A stretch of DNA of 64,000 bases from Streptosporangium roseum DSM 43021 (GCF_000024865.1 NC_013595.1:2976001-3040000), one strand, 5' to 3'; shown: positions 1-9,616, counted from the stretch's first letter. Numbers and translations are program-made. The notes: generated from the sequence alone by a model not told the origin.

Positions 1-1
1 C

Positions 2-349
2 GTGATCGGCCACAACTTCCGCTCGCTGCACCTGCAGCTCGACAAGATCGTCTCAGCGGCCAGGAAGCACGCGGACACCGTCGCCGAGCGCGCGGTGGCC
101 ATCGGATCCAACCCCGATGGCCGGGCCTCCACGCTCGCGAGCACGACAGAGGTGCCGCAGCTGGAGACGGGTTACATCAACGATGGCAAGGTCGTCGCCG
201 CCATGACGGACATCCTCGGATCCATCATCCGCCGGATGCGCGAGCGCATCACCGCCACCGACGAGCCCGACCCGGTGACCCAGGACATCCTCATCGAGAT
301 CACGCAGGACCTGGAGAAGCACCACTGGATGATCGAGGCCCAGCGCTAG
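2..349 (+). CDS. dps: Dps-type ferritin-like DNA-protection protein, 5'-truncated by the window edge
   Basis: This is the C-terminal two thirds of a Dps miniferritin, the dodecameric protein that oxidises and stores iron with peroxide and protects DNA in starvation. The visible part begins inside helix A at GHNFRSLHLQLD, which carries the His and Asp residues of the inter-subunit ferroxidase centre. It continues with the AERAVAIGSNPDG segment typical of the family. About 45 N-terminal residues should lie upstream of the window, since Dps proteins are usually 155-170 residues. The first in-frame GTG is therefore not taken as the start. A strong hairpin follows the stop codon. Confidence 0.9.
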   Translation: MIGHNFRSLHLQLDKIVSAARKHADTVAERAVAIGSNPDGRASTLASTTEVPQLETGYINDGKVVAAMTDILGSIIRRMRERITATDEPDPVTQDILIEITQDLEKHHWMIEAQR

Positions 350-367
350 ATCGTCCCGGCGCCGGGA

Positions 368-400
368 GGGCGCCCCGGACCCACGCGGTCCGGGGCGCCC
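368..400 (+). terminator. Hairpin terminator after dps
   Basis: A perfect 13-bp inverted repeat (GGGCGCCCCGGAC and its complement, 7-nt loop) lies 18 nt after the dps stop. There is no T tract, as is usual in actinobacteria. It may also end leftward transcription of the KAP NTPase gene. Confidence 0.7.
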
Positions 401-585
401 TGCCGTTCCCGGGGGCTTACGCGGCATGCCCGGTGGTCGCGAGGGCAGGGAAGCGACACGAGCGGAACGAGGAGAAACGAGGAGAATCCTGCAACTGCCG
501 GCTACGCGTGGCAGGGGCCTTCCTCCCGTAATCGCAAGTAGACCTCCGGCGCCACGGCGGGCCGGTGGGGATCGGTTTCCGGTGC

Positions 586-3500
586 TCAGAGGAGGTGGCG
601 GGCGAGCCCGGCGATGGGGTGGGGGCAGGAGAGCAGGTCGCGCAGGGTGTCCAGGTGGGCGACGCCCGGGGTCTCCGGACCGGCCAGGCCCGCCTCGCGG
701 ACGGTCCGCTCCCAGCCGCGGTCGTCGTCCGCGGCGCGTTCGAGCCGTTGCAGCACGCTCACCCCGTCGACCTCCTTGACCAGCGGCGACAGCAGGTGGG
801 GCCAGTGGATGGTCAGCGCCGCGAGCTTGGCCACCTCGCCGTCGGAGGCGGGCGCCGCACCGGCGAGGGTGCGCCGGTAGACGAGGAAGGAGTAGAAGCG
901 GAAGACGTTCACGTAGCGCTTGATCTCGCGGGGGTTGAAGAAGGTCATGACCGGGAGCACGAACTCGATCGCCCGGTAGGCGTTCTCGTCGCTGTAGAGG
1001 TCGTCGAAGACCCGGTCGGCCGCCTCACGCGTCGCCGAGGCCAGCCCGCCGATCGCGTCCAGGGCCTCGATGCCCAGGATCTCCTGCGCCTGCCTCGCCG
1101 CCTCGTCCAGGTCCGCGGCCGTCGGCCGCAGTGCCCAGATCGCGTCCTCCAGGCGGCTCACCAGCGCCGGATCCGGCGGTTCCACCGGCCGTGACCTGGG
1201 TACGGCGAGCGGCACGTCGACCGGCGCGCGCGACCCCGGCACGGCCTCGTCCTCGGCCCCGCGTGGTTCCGGCACGGCTCCCCGTGGTTCCGGCACGCTC
1301 CCGCGCGGCGGCGGCCCGCTCTCGCGCGCCTGCGCGCTGGCCTCACCTGACCGGAGCCCCGTCGCACGTGGCGGCCGGCCGTGCCGCCGGGGCGTGGCCC
1401 CGCCGGGCAGGCAGCACTCCACGGGCTCGCGGGGCCCGGCGATCCCGGGCATGCCCAGCAGCGCCCGCACGAAGCCGGGCAGCCGGTCGGCGTCGTCCAG
1501 CAGCGGCACGCTCAGCGGCAACTGCACGATCTTCTCCAGGAACCGCCAGCCCAGCCCGGAGCGCCCGTCGTCCGGCATCGTCCCCACCAGCTCCGGATAG
1601 GCGGCCTCCACGTGCGCGGCCACCACCTCCGGCTCCATGGCCAGCACGAACACGCAGTTGGGGAACTCCCCGGCGAGGAACAGGTTGATCGCCTCGATGA
1701 CCTGCGCCACCGTCCCCGGCGAGCACCGGTCCAGGTCGTCGACGAACACCACCAGCGGCCGTTCCTCGGTGGCGATCAGATCGAGCACCTGCCGCATGTC
1801 GGTCTGCACCAGGTGCAGGAAGCCGGTCCTGGAACCGTAGCCGGGGGTGGTCACGGCCTCGGCGGCGAGCCCCTCCGCCACACCGGGGGACAGCAGGTCG
1901 GGCTGGCGGACCAGCCCCTGGAAGGCCGTGTCCGCCGACTCCCGGAAGAACCTCGCGAGCCGTACGGCGCCCGCCGCGACCACGGCCACCGAACCGGCCG
2001 AGCCGATCCCGGCGGCCGCGTTCCGCAGGAGGGCCCCGAACGCGGGCAGCAGCGCGGAGGCCGTGAGAAAGGCTCCGGTGAGCACCAGGGTGGCGACCAG
2101 GCCCAGCGCCAGCGGGACCAGCCGGGTCATCGCCAGGTGGTAGGCACGCCGGCGGACGGCCTCCCGGTCGATCCTGGCAAGGTTGAGCTCCAGCCAGAAC
2201 CGTTCCCGCTCCGCGAGGGGCAGCCGCCGGGTGACCTGGCCGATGATCTCGTGGGCGAGCCCCGCCCACACCTGCTCGCCGTTCTGGTACATCCACGGGT
2301 TGAACCAGACGGTCGGCCGCCAGTCCGCCCGCCGTACCGGAAGGGCGCCCGGCTCGGCCTGGCCCGTGCTCTCCCGGGGCCGCTGCCGGGATCTGGCCAG
2401 CACCTCCGCGTTGGTCAGGGCCCTGTCCCGGCGGGAGCCGGGCAGATGGATCTCCGCGGGGCGGTCCCCGGCGGCCCCGGGGTCCAGCAGATCCTGGATC
2501 ATCCGCATCAGGGAGGTCTTGCCGGTGCCCCACGGCCCCTTGACGCCGATCGTGAGCGGCGGCCGCGTCTCGGGATGGCGGACGAACGCGGCGATGGCCT
2601 CGGCGTAGACCCGGTGCCCGAGCTGGTCCTCGGTGGTCCACCGGTCGGCGGTGAGCCTGGCCCGCGGCTGCACGGCGCGCCGCCCGGCCCGCAGACGGCG
2701 CAGCACGGCGGAGGTCTGGGCGCGTTCGGCCGCCGACAGCCGCGAGTAGCCGAAGGCCCGCACGTCCGGATGGACGAACATGGTCGTCTCGCCGAGCAGC
2801 CCCCAGTGCCGGAGCTCGGCGGCGTCGCCGAGGACCTCGTCGATCGACTCGCCCTCGTCGAGCAGGGAGGCCCTGCGCAGCAACTCCCTGGCCGGCTCGC
2901 TCAGGTGGAGCTCGTAGATCCGCCGGACGATCTCGGCGCCCGAGGCCGGGGGCGCGGGGTCGCCGAGCCGGGCCAGGACCCGCGCGAAGGCGGCGTGGGG
3001 CGGGGTGGACAGGTCCCGGGCCCGGGTCAGGGCGACGCCGGTGACGGCGCCGTAGGCGATCAGGATGGGGGTCCGCGGGGCGGAGGCGGTCTCGTAGTGC
3101 CGCAGCGCGTAGGCATGCAGGTCGCCGACGCTGATCATCCCGTCGCCGTCCAGGTCGGCCGCCCGGGTGGCCAGCCCCTCGGCGAGGACGCCGGTCAGGC
3201 TGGGCGCCCGGCCGGAGAGCGTCTCGCCGAGTTTCAGGGTCAGGGTGAGAGCGGCCGCGGCCACCCGGGGCTCTCCCGCCACGGCGAGCTGCCGGACCGG
3301 CGCGGCGGAGCCGTCCAGCGCGCTCCAGCCGAAATCCATGATTAGCAGTACGGCGGCCGCCAGCGTCTCGCCGGCCTGCCGGCCGAACGCGCCGATCATC
3401 GATCCGAGCTGCCCGGAGGTCCAGCCGTCGTCGCCGGGCAGGCGGACCACCAGCAGGTCGCGCTCCTGGGCCGAGCGCAGGAACTCCCACACCCGCTCGC

Positions 3501-3783
3501 CGTCGGCCTGCGCCCCCCGGCTGCGCCCGGAGTCGACGGCGAAGCCCTCGGCGCGCAGCGCGCTCGCCAGGCGCACGTCCGGCGGGGCGGCGGCGAGGGC
3601 CGAGACCGGCGGCAGTCCGGGCAGGGGGTCCGGAGGCGGGTCGAGGAAGACCAGGGCCCTGCGGGTGCCCACCCGGGGGGCGGTTTCGAGGATCGATTTC
3701 GCGGACGCCAGTCCTTCGCTCAACGCTGCTCCCGTCCCGACGACGATGTACGCCCCACTCTGGACGTCCCGCCGCCGCCGCAT
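586..3783 (-). CDS. KAP family P-loop NTPase with N-terminal degenerate caspase-like domain
   Basis: This 1065-residue protein has three recognisable parts. Residues about 1-270 look like a caspase-like fold with an EF-hand-type loop (DLDGDG..S..D near 205-217), as in actinobacterial caspase-HetF-like effectors. The expected catalytic His-Gly and Cys motifs are not visible: the position of the usual DCCYSG strand reads MDFGWSA. Residues about 390-1065 form a KAP NTPase with Walker A GPWGTGKTS near 413, a hydrophobic paired transmembrane insertion near 555-610 and Walker B VVFVDDLDRC near 679. A Pro/Arg/Glu-rich insert with VPEPRGA repeats sits near 785-870. KAP ATPases are membrane-associated signalling or defence NTPases. 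It stands alone here, so its role is unknown. The start is the first ATG of the ORF. Confidence 0.75.
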   Translation of the reverse strand: MRRRRDVQSGAYIVVGTGAALSEGLASAKSILETAPRVGTRRALVFLDPPPDPLPGLPPVSALAAAPPDVRLASALRAEGFAVDSGRSRGAQADGERVWEFLRSAQERDLLVVRLPGDDGWTSGQLGSMIGAFGRQAGETLAAAVLLIMDFGWSALDGSAAPVRQLAVAGEPRVAAAALTLTLKLGETLSGRAPSLTGVLAEGLATRAADLDGDGMISVGDLHAYALRHYETASAPRTPILIAYGAVTGVALTRARDLSTPPHAAFARVLARLGDPAPPASGAEIVRRIYELHLSEPARELLRRASLLDEGESIDEVLGDAAELRHWGLLGETTMFVHPDVRAFGYSRLSAAERAQTSAVLRRLRAGRRAVQPRARLTADRWTTEDQLGHRVYAEAIAAFVRHPETRPPLTIGVKGPWGTGKTSLMRMIQDLLDPGAAGDRPAEIHLPGSRRDRALTNAEVLARSRQRPRESTGQAEPGALPVRRADWRPTVWFNPWMYQNGEQVWAGLAHEIIGQVTRRLPLAERERFWLELNLARIDREAVRRRAYHLAMTRLVPLALGLVATLVLTGAFLTASALLPAFGALLRNAAAGIGSAGSVAVVAAGAVRLARFFRESADTAFQGLVRQPDLLSPGVAEGLAAEAVTTPGYGSRTGFLHLVQTDMRQVLDLIATEERPLVVFVDDLDRCSPGTVAQVIEAINLFLAGEFPNCVFVLAMEPEVVAAHVEAAYPELVGTMPDDGRSGLGWRFLEKIVQLPLSVPLLDDADRLPGFVRALLGMPGIAGPREPVECCLPGGATPRRHGRPPRATGLRSGEASAQARESGPPPRGSVPEPRGAVPEPRGAEDEAVPGSRAPVDVPLAVPRSRPVEPPDPALVSRLEDAIWALRPTAADLDEAARQAQEILGIEALDAIGGLASATREAADRVFDDLYSDENAYRAIEFVLPVMTFFNPREIKRYVNVFRFYSFLVYRRTLAGAAPASDGEVAKLAALTIHWPHLLSPLVKEVDGVSVLQRLERAADDDRGWERTVREAGLAGPETPGVAHLDTLRDLLSCPHPIAGLARHLL

Positions 3784-3921
3784 GCGGATCTTGGCGATAG
3801 GGCGACCTGTTTTGGGAAACGCTTGTCCGCGGGTTTCCGGAAAGTTTGTGTCGGGGCGGTCACCCCGTTCACATGAGTTCGATCAACTGGGCGCGTACCG
3901 TGGGGGCAACGAGGAGGCGCC

Positions 3922-5055
3922 ATGCTTCGCCGTACGTTGGTGCGCACCGGAGGTGTGGCCGCCGGGGCGGCCTTCGCCGGGTCACTCTGGCAGGGGGCCG
4001 CGCACGCCACCCCGCTGCGCGCCTGCGGCCCCTATGGCCCGCTCGGCGCGCCCGACGCCGACGGGGTCGCGCTGCCCCCCGGGTTCACCAGCAGGATCGT
4101 CGCCCGCACCGGCCGCCGGGTCGGCGGGGTGCTCTGGCACCCCGCCCCGGACGGCGGCGCGTGCTTCCCGGACGGCGACGGCTGGATCTACGTGTCCAAC
4201 TCCGAGATCCCGCTGCTCGGCGGTGCGACGGCGATCGGCTTCGGGCCCGGCGGGGACGTCCGCGGCGCCTACCGGATCCTGTCGGGCACCAACCTCAACT
4301 GCGCCGGCGGCCGCACCCCCTGGAACACCTGGCTGTCGTGCGAGGAGGTCCTGCGCGGGCGCGTCTTCGAGTGCGACCCGTACGGCTCGCGCGCCGCCAT
4401 GCCGCGCCTGGCGATGGGCCGCTTCAAGCACGAGGCCGCCGCCTGCGACCCGGACCGGCAGGTCGTCTACCTGACCGAGGACGAGCCGGACGGCTGCTTC
4501 TACCGGTTCCGGCCGACCCACTGGGGCGACCTGACGTCGGGCCGGCTGGACGTGCTCTGCGCCTCCTCCGAGACCGGGGCGGTGACCTGGCAGCGGGTGC
4601 CCAACCCGGCCGCGCTGCTGGAGGCGACCCGTCACCAGGTCGACGCGGCCAGGCACTTCGACGGGGGAGAGGGCTGCCACTACGCCGACGGCGTCTGCTT
4701 CTTCACCACCAAGGGCGACAACCGCGTGTGGGGCTACGACGCGGAGAACGAGCGCCTGGAGATCGTCTACGATGCCGACACCCCGCTGAACGGTGTGGAC
4801 AACATCACCGGCACCCCCGGCGGGGACCTGTACATCGCCGAGGACGGCGGCGACATGGAGATCAACCTGATCACCCCCGACCGGGTGGTCACCCCGTTCC
4901 TCCGCGTCGCCGGCCACCCCAGATCGGAGATCACCGGCCCCGCCTTCTCCCCGGACGGCAGCCGCCTCTACTTCTCCTCCCAGCGCGGCGCCCGTGGCGA
5001 CGCCGCCGGGACCGACGGCGTCACCTACGAGGTCAGCGGCCCGTTCCGCCGCTGA
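3922..5055 (+). CDS. PhoX/DUF839 family secreted beta-propeller protein
   Basis: The 377-residue product has an RR-containing signal region followed by a hydrophobic stretch ending AHA, so export by Tat is likely. The rest matches the DUF839/PhoX group: a CGPYGPL segment, TPWNTWLSCEE near residue 133, and later HEAAACDP, YLTEDEPDGCFYRFRP and GVDNITGTPGGDLYIAEDGG. PhoX enzymes are calcium/iron alkaline phosphatases. This protein is much shorter than classical PhoX (about 650 residues), so phosphatase activity is not assured. A GAGGAGG ribosome site ends 4 nt before the ATG. It is divergent from the KAP gene. Confidence 0.8.
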   Translation: MLRRTLVRTGGVAAGAAFAGSLWQGAAHATPLRACGPYGPLGAPDADGVALPPGFTSRIVARTGRRVGGVLWHPAPDGGACFPDGDGWIYVSNSEIPLLGGATAIGFGPGGDVRGAYRILSGTNLNCAGGRTPWNTWLSCEEVLRGRVFECDPYGSRAAMPRLAMGRFKHEAAACDPDRQVVYLTEDEPDGCFYRFRPTHWGDLTSGRLDVLCASSETGAVTWQRVPNPAALLEATRHQVDAARHFDGGEGCHYADGVCFFTTKGDNRVWGYDAENERLEIVYDADTPLNGVDNITGTPGGDLYIAEDGGDMEINLITPDRVVTPFLRVAGHPRSEITGPAFSPDGSRLYFSSQRGARGDAAGTDGVTYEVSGPFRR

Positions 5056-5061
5056 CCGACG

Positions 5062-5209
5062 CAGACCGGGCCGTCCCCGGTCGATCGGGGAGGGGCCGGC
5101 GGCAAACACCACCTGATCACCGATGCCACCGGCATCCCGCCGGCCGTGATCCTCACCGGCGGTAACCGCGGGCGATGTCACCCAGCCGGTGCCGCTACCG
5201 GAGGCGATC
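5062..5209 (+). pseudogene. Remnant of an IS5-type transposase
   Basis: Reading from 5062 gives TGPSPVDRGGAGGKHHLI and then TDATGIPPAVILTGGNR, the signature core of actinobacterial IS5-family (IS112/IS1373-like) DDE transposases. After GGNR an extra G shifts the frame; removing it restores GDVTQPVPLPEAI, which continues the family pattern (N/GDVTQLxPLLEAI). No start, no flanking inverted repeats and no other part of the element remain. The fragment abuts the 3' end of the flavin oxidoreductase gene. Confidence 0.75.
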
Positions 5210-6338
5210 AGACCACGACCGGATCGCGATCTTCCTGGGCGGCCAGCACCGGGTAGTCGGTGTATCCGAGCTCGCCACCCCCGTACCAGTGCTCCGTGCG
5301 CACCGGGTTGAGCGGCGCGCCCCGACGGAACCGTTCGACCAGGTCGGGGTTTGCCAGGAACGCCCGGCCAAGCGAGATCAGGTCGGCGCCCGCCGCGAGC
5401 AGCCGCTCGCCCGCGTACCGGCCGCCGTCGGCAGGGAACGGAGTCGGCCAGGGCAGCGCCGGGTTGGCGATCAACACCGAAGGCCAGTCGCCGCGGATGC
5501 GGTGGAACAGGGGTTGGGCGGGGTCGGCGAACACGACGTGCAGGTAGGCCAGGCCCTTGTTCGCCAGCGCGCCGACGAGCGCGGGATAGACGCGCTCGAT
5601 GTCGTGCTCGCGCATGGCGTTGGCCGTGACACCGGGTGCGATGCGTAGACCCACCCGCGCGGGACCGATCGCGTCGGCGACGGCCTCGACCACCTCGACC
5701 GCGAAGCGGATGCGGCCGGCCGCCGAGCCGCCGTAGGCATCGGCACGGTGGTTGGTGGCCTCCGACAGGAACTGGTGGATGAGGTAGCCGTTGCCGCCGT
5801 GCACCTCCACCCCCTCGAACCCGGCGTCGATGGCACGCCGGGCGGCGGCGGCGAAGTCGGCCACGGTGGATCGGATCTCCGCGACGGTCATCTCGCGGGG
5901 CACGACCCCCGGCCTGGACCCGCCAGGGGTGAAGATCGGGTCGGGGAACGCCACCGGCGAGGGCGCGAGAGGCATCAGCCCGGTGGTGTCCGGGTGGCCG
6001 ATCCGGCCGCCGTGCTGCAACTGCAGGAACATCGTGCCGCCCGCGGCACGAACCGCGCCGGTGACGCGCCGCCAGCCGGCCACGTGCGCGTCGTTATAGA
6101 TGGCGGGAATGTCGGGATAGGTCTGCCCGACCGCGTTCGGCGTGCTGGCCTCGGCGATGATCAGCCCGGCGGACGCGCGCTGGGCGTAGTACGTCGCCAT
6201 GATCGGCTCGGGGATGCCATCGGCTGACGCGCGGTTGCGCGTCAGCGGTGCCATGACCAGCCGGTTGGGCAGGTGGAGAGCGCCGAGCCTGGCGGGTTCG
6301 AACAGGCGGGAGGTCAACGCTGTGCTTGACATGGTCAT
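5208..6338 (-). CDS. Old Yellow Enzyme family NADH:flavin oxidoreductase (alkene reductase)
   Basis: The 376-residue FMN-dependent TIM-barrel enzyme has the OYE hallmarks: LFEPARLGALHLPNRLVMAPLTRNRA at the N terminus, LQLQHGGRIGHP, the substrate-binding HGGNGYLIHQFLSEATN followed by RADAYGGS, and ISLGRAFLANPDL near the end. These enzymes use NAD(P)H to reduce activated C=C bonds or nitro esters. I chose ATG 6338 (MTMSSTAL), with ATG 6332 as alternative. The open frame reaches 6470 but those codons do not look like the family and would overlap the divergent regulator. It is probably controlled by the divergent regulator locus. Confidence 0.88.
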   Translation of the reverse strand: MTMSSTALTSRLFEPARLGALHLPNRLVMAPLTRNRASADGIPEPIMATYYAQRASAGLIIAEASTPNAVGQTYPDIPAIYNDAHVAGWRRVTGAVRAAGGTMFLQLQHGGRIGHPDTTGLMPLAPSPVAFPDPIFTPGGSRPGVVPREMTVAEIRSTVADFAAAARRAIDAGFEGVEVHGGNGYLIHQFLSEATNHRADAYGGSAAGRIRFAVEVVEAVADAIGPARVGLRIAPGVTANAMREHDIERVYPALVGALANKGLAYLHVVFADPAQPLFHRIRGDWPSVLIANPALPWPTPFPADGGRYAGERLLAAGADLISLGRAFLANPDLVERFRRGAPLNPVRTEHWYGGGELGYTDYPVLAAQEDRDPVVV

Positions 6339-6387
6339 CGTCCGATCTCTCATGTTCTGTGGCAGTGACGACTGTGCTCCTGAGCGC

Positions 6388-6480
6388 TTCGGAGTGCCTG
6401 ATGGTCCGCTGATGGTCCGCCGCCCGGCCCTGTACGGTGACCACTGTGTGGTTCGGAGTGCTTGGTCCACTGATGGTGCG
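6388..6480 (+). repeat. Imperfect duplication of the regulator gene's 5' end
   Basis: Bases 6388-6420 and 6451-6480 are near copies. Both begin TTCGGAGTGC and both contain CTGATGGT(C/G)CG; the first reads FGVPDGPLMVR and the second, the real gene start, FGVLGPLMVR. Within the first copy the 11-mer TGATGGTCCGC is itself tandemly duplicated (6399-6420). The duplicate lies in the divergent promoter region. Confidence 0.7.
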
Positions 6481-9392
6481 GGACGACGAGGGCCGGCCGG
6501 TCAAGGTCCTCGAGGTCAAGGTCAGGGCGCTGCTCGCCGATCTGCTCGCGCACGAGGGGCGGCCGGTCGCCGCCGATCGGCTCGTCGACGACCTGTGGGG
6601 GGCGGAGCCGCCGGGCAACCCCGCCAATGCCTTGCAGGCCAAGGTCTCCCAGCTGCGCCGGGCTGTCGGCCGCGACCGCGTGGTCTACCAGGCGTCGAGC
6701 TACCTGCTGCGCCTCGGCCCAGCCGACGAGGTGGACGCGGACCGGTTCCGGGCCCTGGCGGCCGGGGCCCACTCCGCCGACCCGGCGACGCGCCGTCCAG
6801 CTCCGGGCCCTCTACCTGGCCGGTCGCCAGGGCGAGGCGCTGGCCTCGTACGAGGAGCTGCGCCACCGACTGACGGACGAGTTCGGCGTTGACCCCAGCC
6901 CGGAGCTGGCCGCGCTCCATCAGGCGATCCTGCGCCAGGACGCGTCGCTCGGCCCGCCTCCTGGCGTCCCTGATCGCCCCCGGGCGAATCTTCCCGCCCA
7001 GCTCACCGCCCTGGTCGGGCGCCGGAATGCCCTGGAAGAGGTCGACAAGCTCCTCAGTGGTGCCCGCCTTGTCACGCTGATCGGGCCGGGCGGGGTGGGC
7101 AAGACGCGGGTCGCGGTGGAGGCCGCGACACGGATCGCGGCGCGAGCACCGCTGGAAAGTTCGTCGCAGGGTCCGCAGTTCCCCGATGGGGTCTGGCTGG
7201 TCGAGCTCGCCGACCAGCGCGCGGGCGTGGCCGACCTCGCGCAGGCGGTCGCGGCCACGCTCGGCCTGAGCGGCGACGTCCCAGCCGGCTCGCCGGGCCC
7301 CGGTACGCCCTGGGCGCCCGCCGACCGGCTCGCCGCCGCCCTGCGCGAGCGCCGGATCCTGCTCGTGCTCGACAACTGCGAACAGGTCGTCGACCCGGCC
7401 GCCGAGCTCGCGGACCTGTTGCTGCGCGCCGCACCGGGGTTGGGCGTCCTGGCCACCAGCAGGGAGCCGCTCGGCCTGGCGGGCGAGACCGTGTACCTGG
7501 TCGAGCCGCTCCAACCTGCCGACGCGATCCGGCTGTTCACCGAGCGGGCCACCGCGTCCGCCCCGGGCTTCGCTCTCGACGGCGAGACCCGCGAGGCGGT
7601 GGCCGAGATCTGCCGCCGCCTCGATGGCATCCCGCTGGCGCTCGAACTGGCGGCGACCCGGGTGCGGGGCCTGGGTGCGCGGGAGCTGGCGGCGCGGCTG
7701 GAGGACCGGTTCCGGGTGCTCACGGCCGGACAGCGGGGCGCCCCGGCACGGCAGCAGACCCTGCGGGCGATGATCGACTGGAGCTGGGAGCTGCTCAGCG
7801 AGCCGGAGCGGGTGGTGCTGCGCCGCCTGGCCGTACCCGCCGGCGGTTGCACGCTGGACGCGGCCGAGGCGGTGTGCGCGGGGGCCGGAGTGCCCCGCGA
7901 GGAGGTGCTCGACCTGGTGACGCGCCTGGTCGACCGGTCCTTGGTCGTCATGGCCGACAGCCCGGCGGGGCCGCGCTACAGGCTGCTCGAATCGGTGGCC
8001 GCGTACGCGACGGAGCGCCTGCGCGAGGCGGAGGAACTCGCCGGGGTCCGCGAGCGGCATCTGCGCCACTACCTGGACCTCGCCGAACAGGCCGAGCCCC
8101 AGCTCCGCGGTCCTCGGCAGCAGGCGTGGCTCGGCCGCCTCGACGCGGAAGCCGCCAACTTCCGCTCGGCGCTCCAGGAGGCGGTCCTACCGGATGCGGC
8201 CGCCCGGCTGGCCACCGCCCTCTGCTGGTGGTGGCTGCTGCGCGGCAGGCTGAGCGAGGGCCGCCGCGCCCTGTCGGCGGTGCTCGCCGTCGCCCCTGAG
8301 GCCGCCGAGCTGCGCGTGCTGGAAGGCGCGTTCACGCTGCTGACAGGCGACCGCTCCAGCTCACGGCCGTCGCTGCCCTCCGGGATCGACGCCCCGGTAC
8401 GGCGGGGCCGGGCGTTGTGGCTGCACGCGTACGGCCTTTTCCACGCCGGGCTCCCGGACGCCAGCGAGGAGGTCAACGCCCGTGCGCTCGACCTCCTGGC
8501 CACCGATGAATGGGGCACCGCGGCCGTACTCGGGCTGCGAGCCATGAACGCGCTGGCCCGTGGCGACCTCGACGCCGTCGCCCGGGACGGCCTGCGCAGC
8601 GCCGCGCTCTTCCGCGAGCTCGGGGACCGCTGGGGCGAGTTGCAGACCGTGTCACCGCTCTCCACGCTCGCCGAGATCAAGGGTGACTACACCGAAGCCG
8701 CCCGCCGCCAGACCGAAGGGCTACGCATCGCCCAGGAGCTGGGGCTGGCGGCGGAGGTCGCCGCTCGCCACTCCGGGCTCGGTCGGCTGGCGCTGCTCTC
8801 CCATGACTGGGATCGCGCCCATGACCTGCACGAACGGGCTCTGCAGCTGGCCACGGAGCAGGGCTACGTCTACGGTGAGGTGCACGCGGTCATGGGGCTC
8901 GCCCTCGGGGCCCGCCGTTCCGGCGACCTCGACGCGGCGGAGGCGTACCTGATCCGGCTCCGCGACGAGCTCATGTCCTCGGCGGCCGGCGAGCACCTGC
9001 TGCTCGTCGAGCTGGGCTTCACCGCTGAGCTGCGCGAGGACGCGGCGCGGGCCGCGGACTGTCAACTGCGCGGGCTGGAGGTCGCCCGTTCGTTCGGGGA
9101 GCTGCGGGCTGTGGCCCTGTCTTTCGAAGGGCTGGCGGGCGCGGCGGCGCTGTCCGGGGACGTGGGCCGAGCCGAGAGCGCGGCGCTGCTGCTCGGCGCG
9201 GCGGACGCGGCGCGGCGAAGCGTGGGCGCGCCGCTGCCGCCCGCCGAACGTGGTGACGTGGATCGGATCATGGCGGTGACGAGAGCCGTCCTGGGTGAGG
9301 CCGCGCACGCCGAGGTGTTCCTGCGCGGCACGAGACTGACCCCGCAGGAGGCCGCGCACCTCGCCCGGACTGTGCTGTCCGACGCGTCCTGA
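6446..9392 (+). pseudogene. AfsR/SARP-like regulator (wHTH, NB-ARC, TPR) broken by internal deletion and frameshift
   Basis: An OmpR-type winged helix domain starts at GTG 6446 (WFGVLGPLMVRDDEG ... RLVDDLWG ... LQAKVSQLRRAVG), with GTG 6437 as alternative. Near 6790-6800 the homology leaves this frame. It resumes in another frame at LRALYLAGRQGEALASYEEL and FGVDPSPELAALHQAIL, the last part of the bacterial transcriptional activation domain. About 75 residues of that domain are missing. The second frame then runs without a stop through an NB-ARC ATPase (P-loop GPGGVGKT near 7084-7110, VLDNCEQVVD) and TPR-like repeats to 9392. As read, no single protein joins both halves. The DNA-binding half may be made as a truncated protein ending at 6892. 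Confidence 0.72.
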
Positions 9393-9478
9393 CCGCGCAC
9401 TCTGAGTGGCTTGGCCATACCGCCGAGGCCGGGCAGCCATCACCCTCCAGTCCGCGACACTCGGCCGTACAAGGCGCT

Positions 9479-9599
9479 ACTGCCAACTTCGGTGCCGTAC
9501 TGCCAACTTCATGGAGGCCAGACACGTAACTCGACTTCCTCGCGGCCTCAGAGTCGATCTTGGTGACAGTTGTCTCCGGCAGGTGACAACTATCTCCGG
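9479..9599. repeat. Two pairs of short direct repeats, possible insertion-element scar
   Basis: TACTGCCAACTTC occurs at 9479-9491 and again at 9497-9509. GGTGACA(G/A)(T/C)T(G/A)TCTCCGG occurs at 9562-9579 and 9582-9599, and its GGTGACA and TGTCTCC parts are close to inverted copies of each other. This is the gap between the convergent broken regulator and the SsuD-like gene. Origin from an IS end is a guess. Confidence 0.4.
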
Positions 9600-9616
9600 G
9601 AGTCTCATCAGGGCGC

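Noticed and set aside
3720..4010. 96-codon minus-strand frame in the KAP/PhoX divergent region
   Set aside because: Covers the promoter region and the PhoX signal peptide antisense, with shadow composition.
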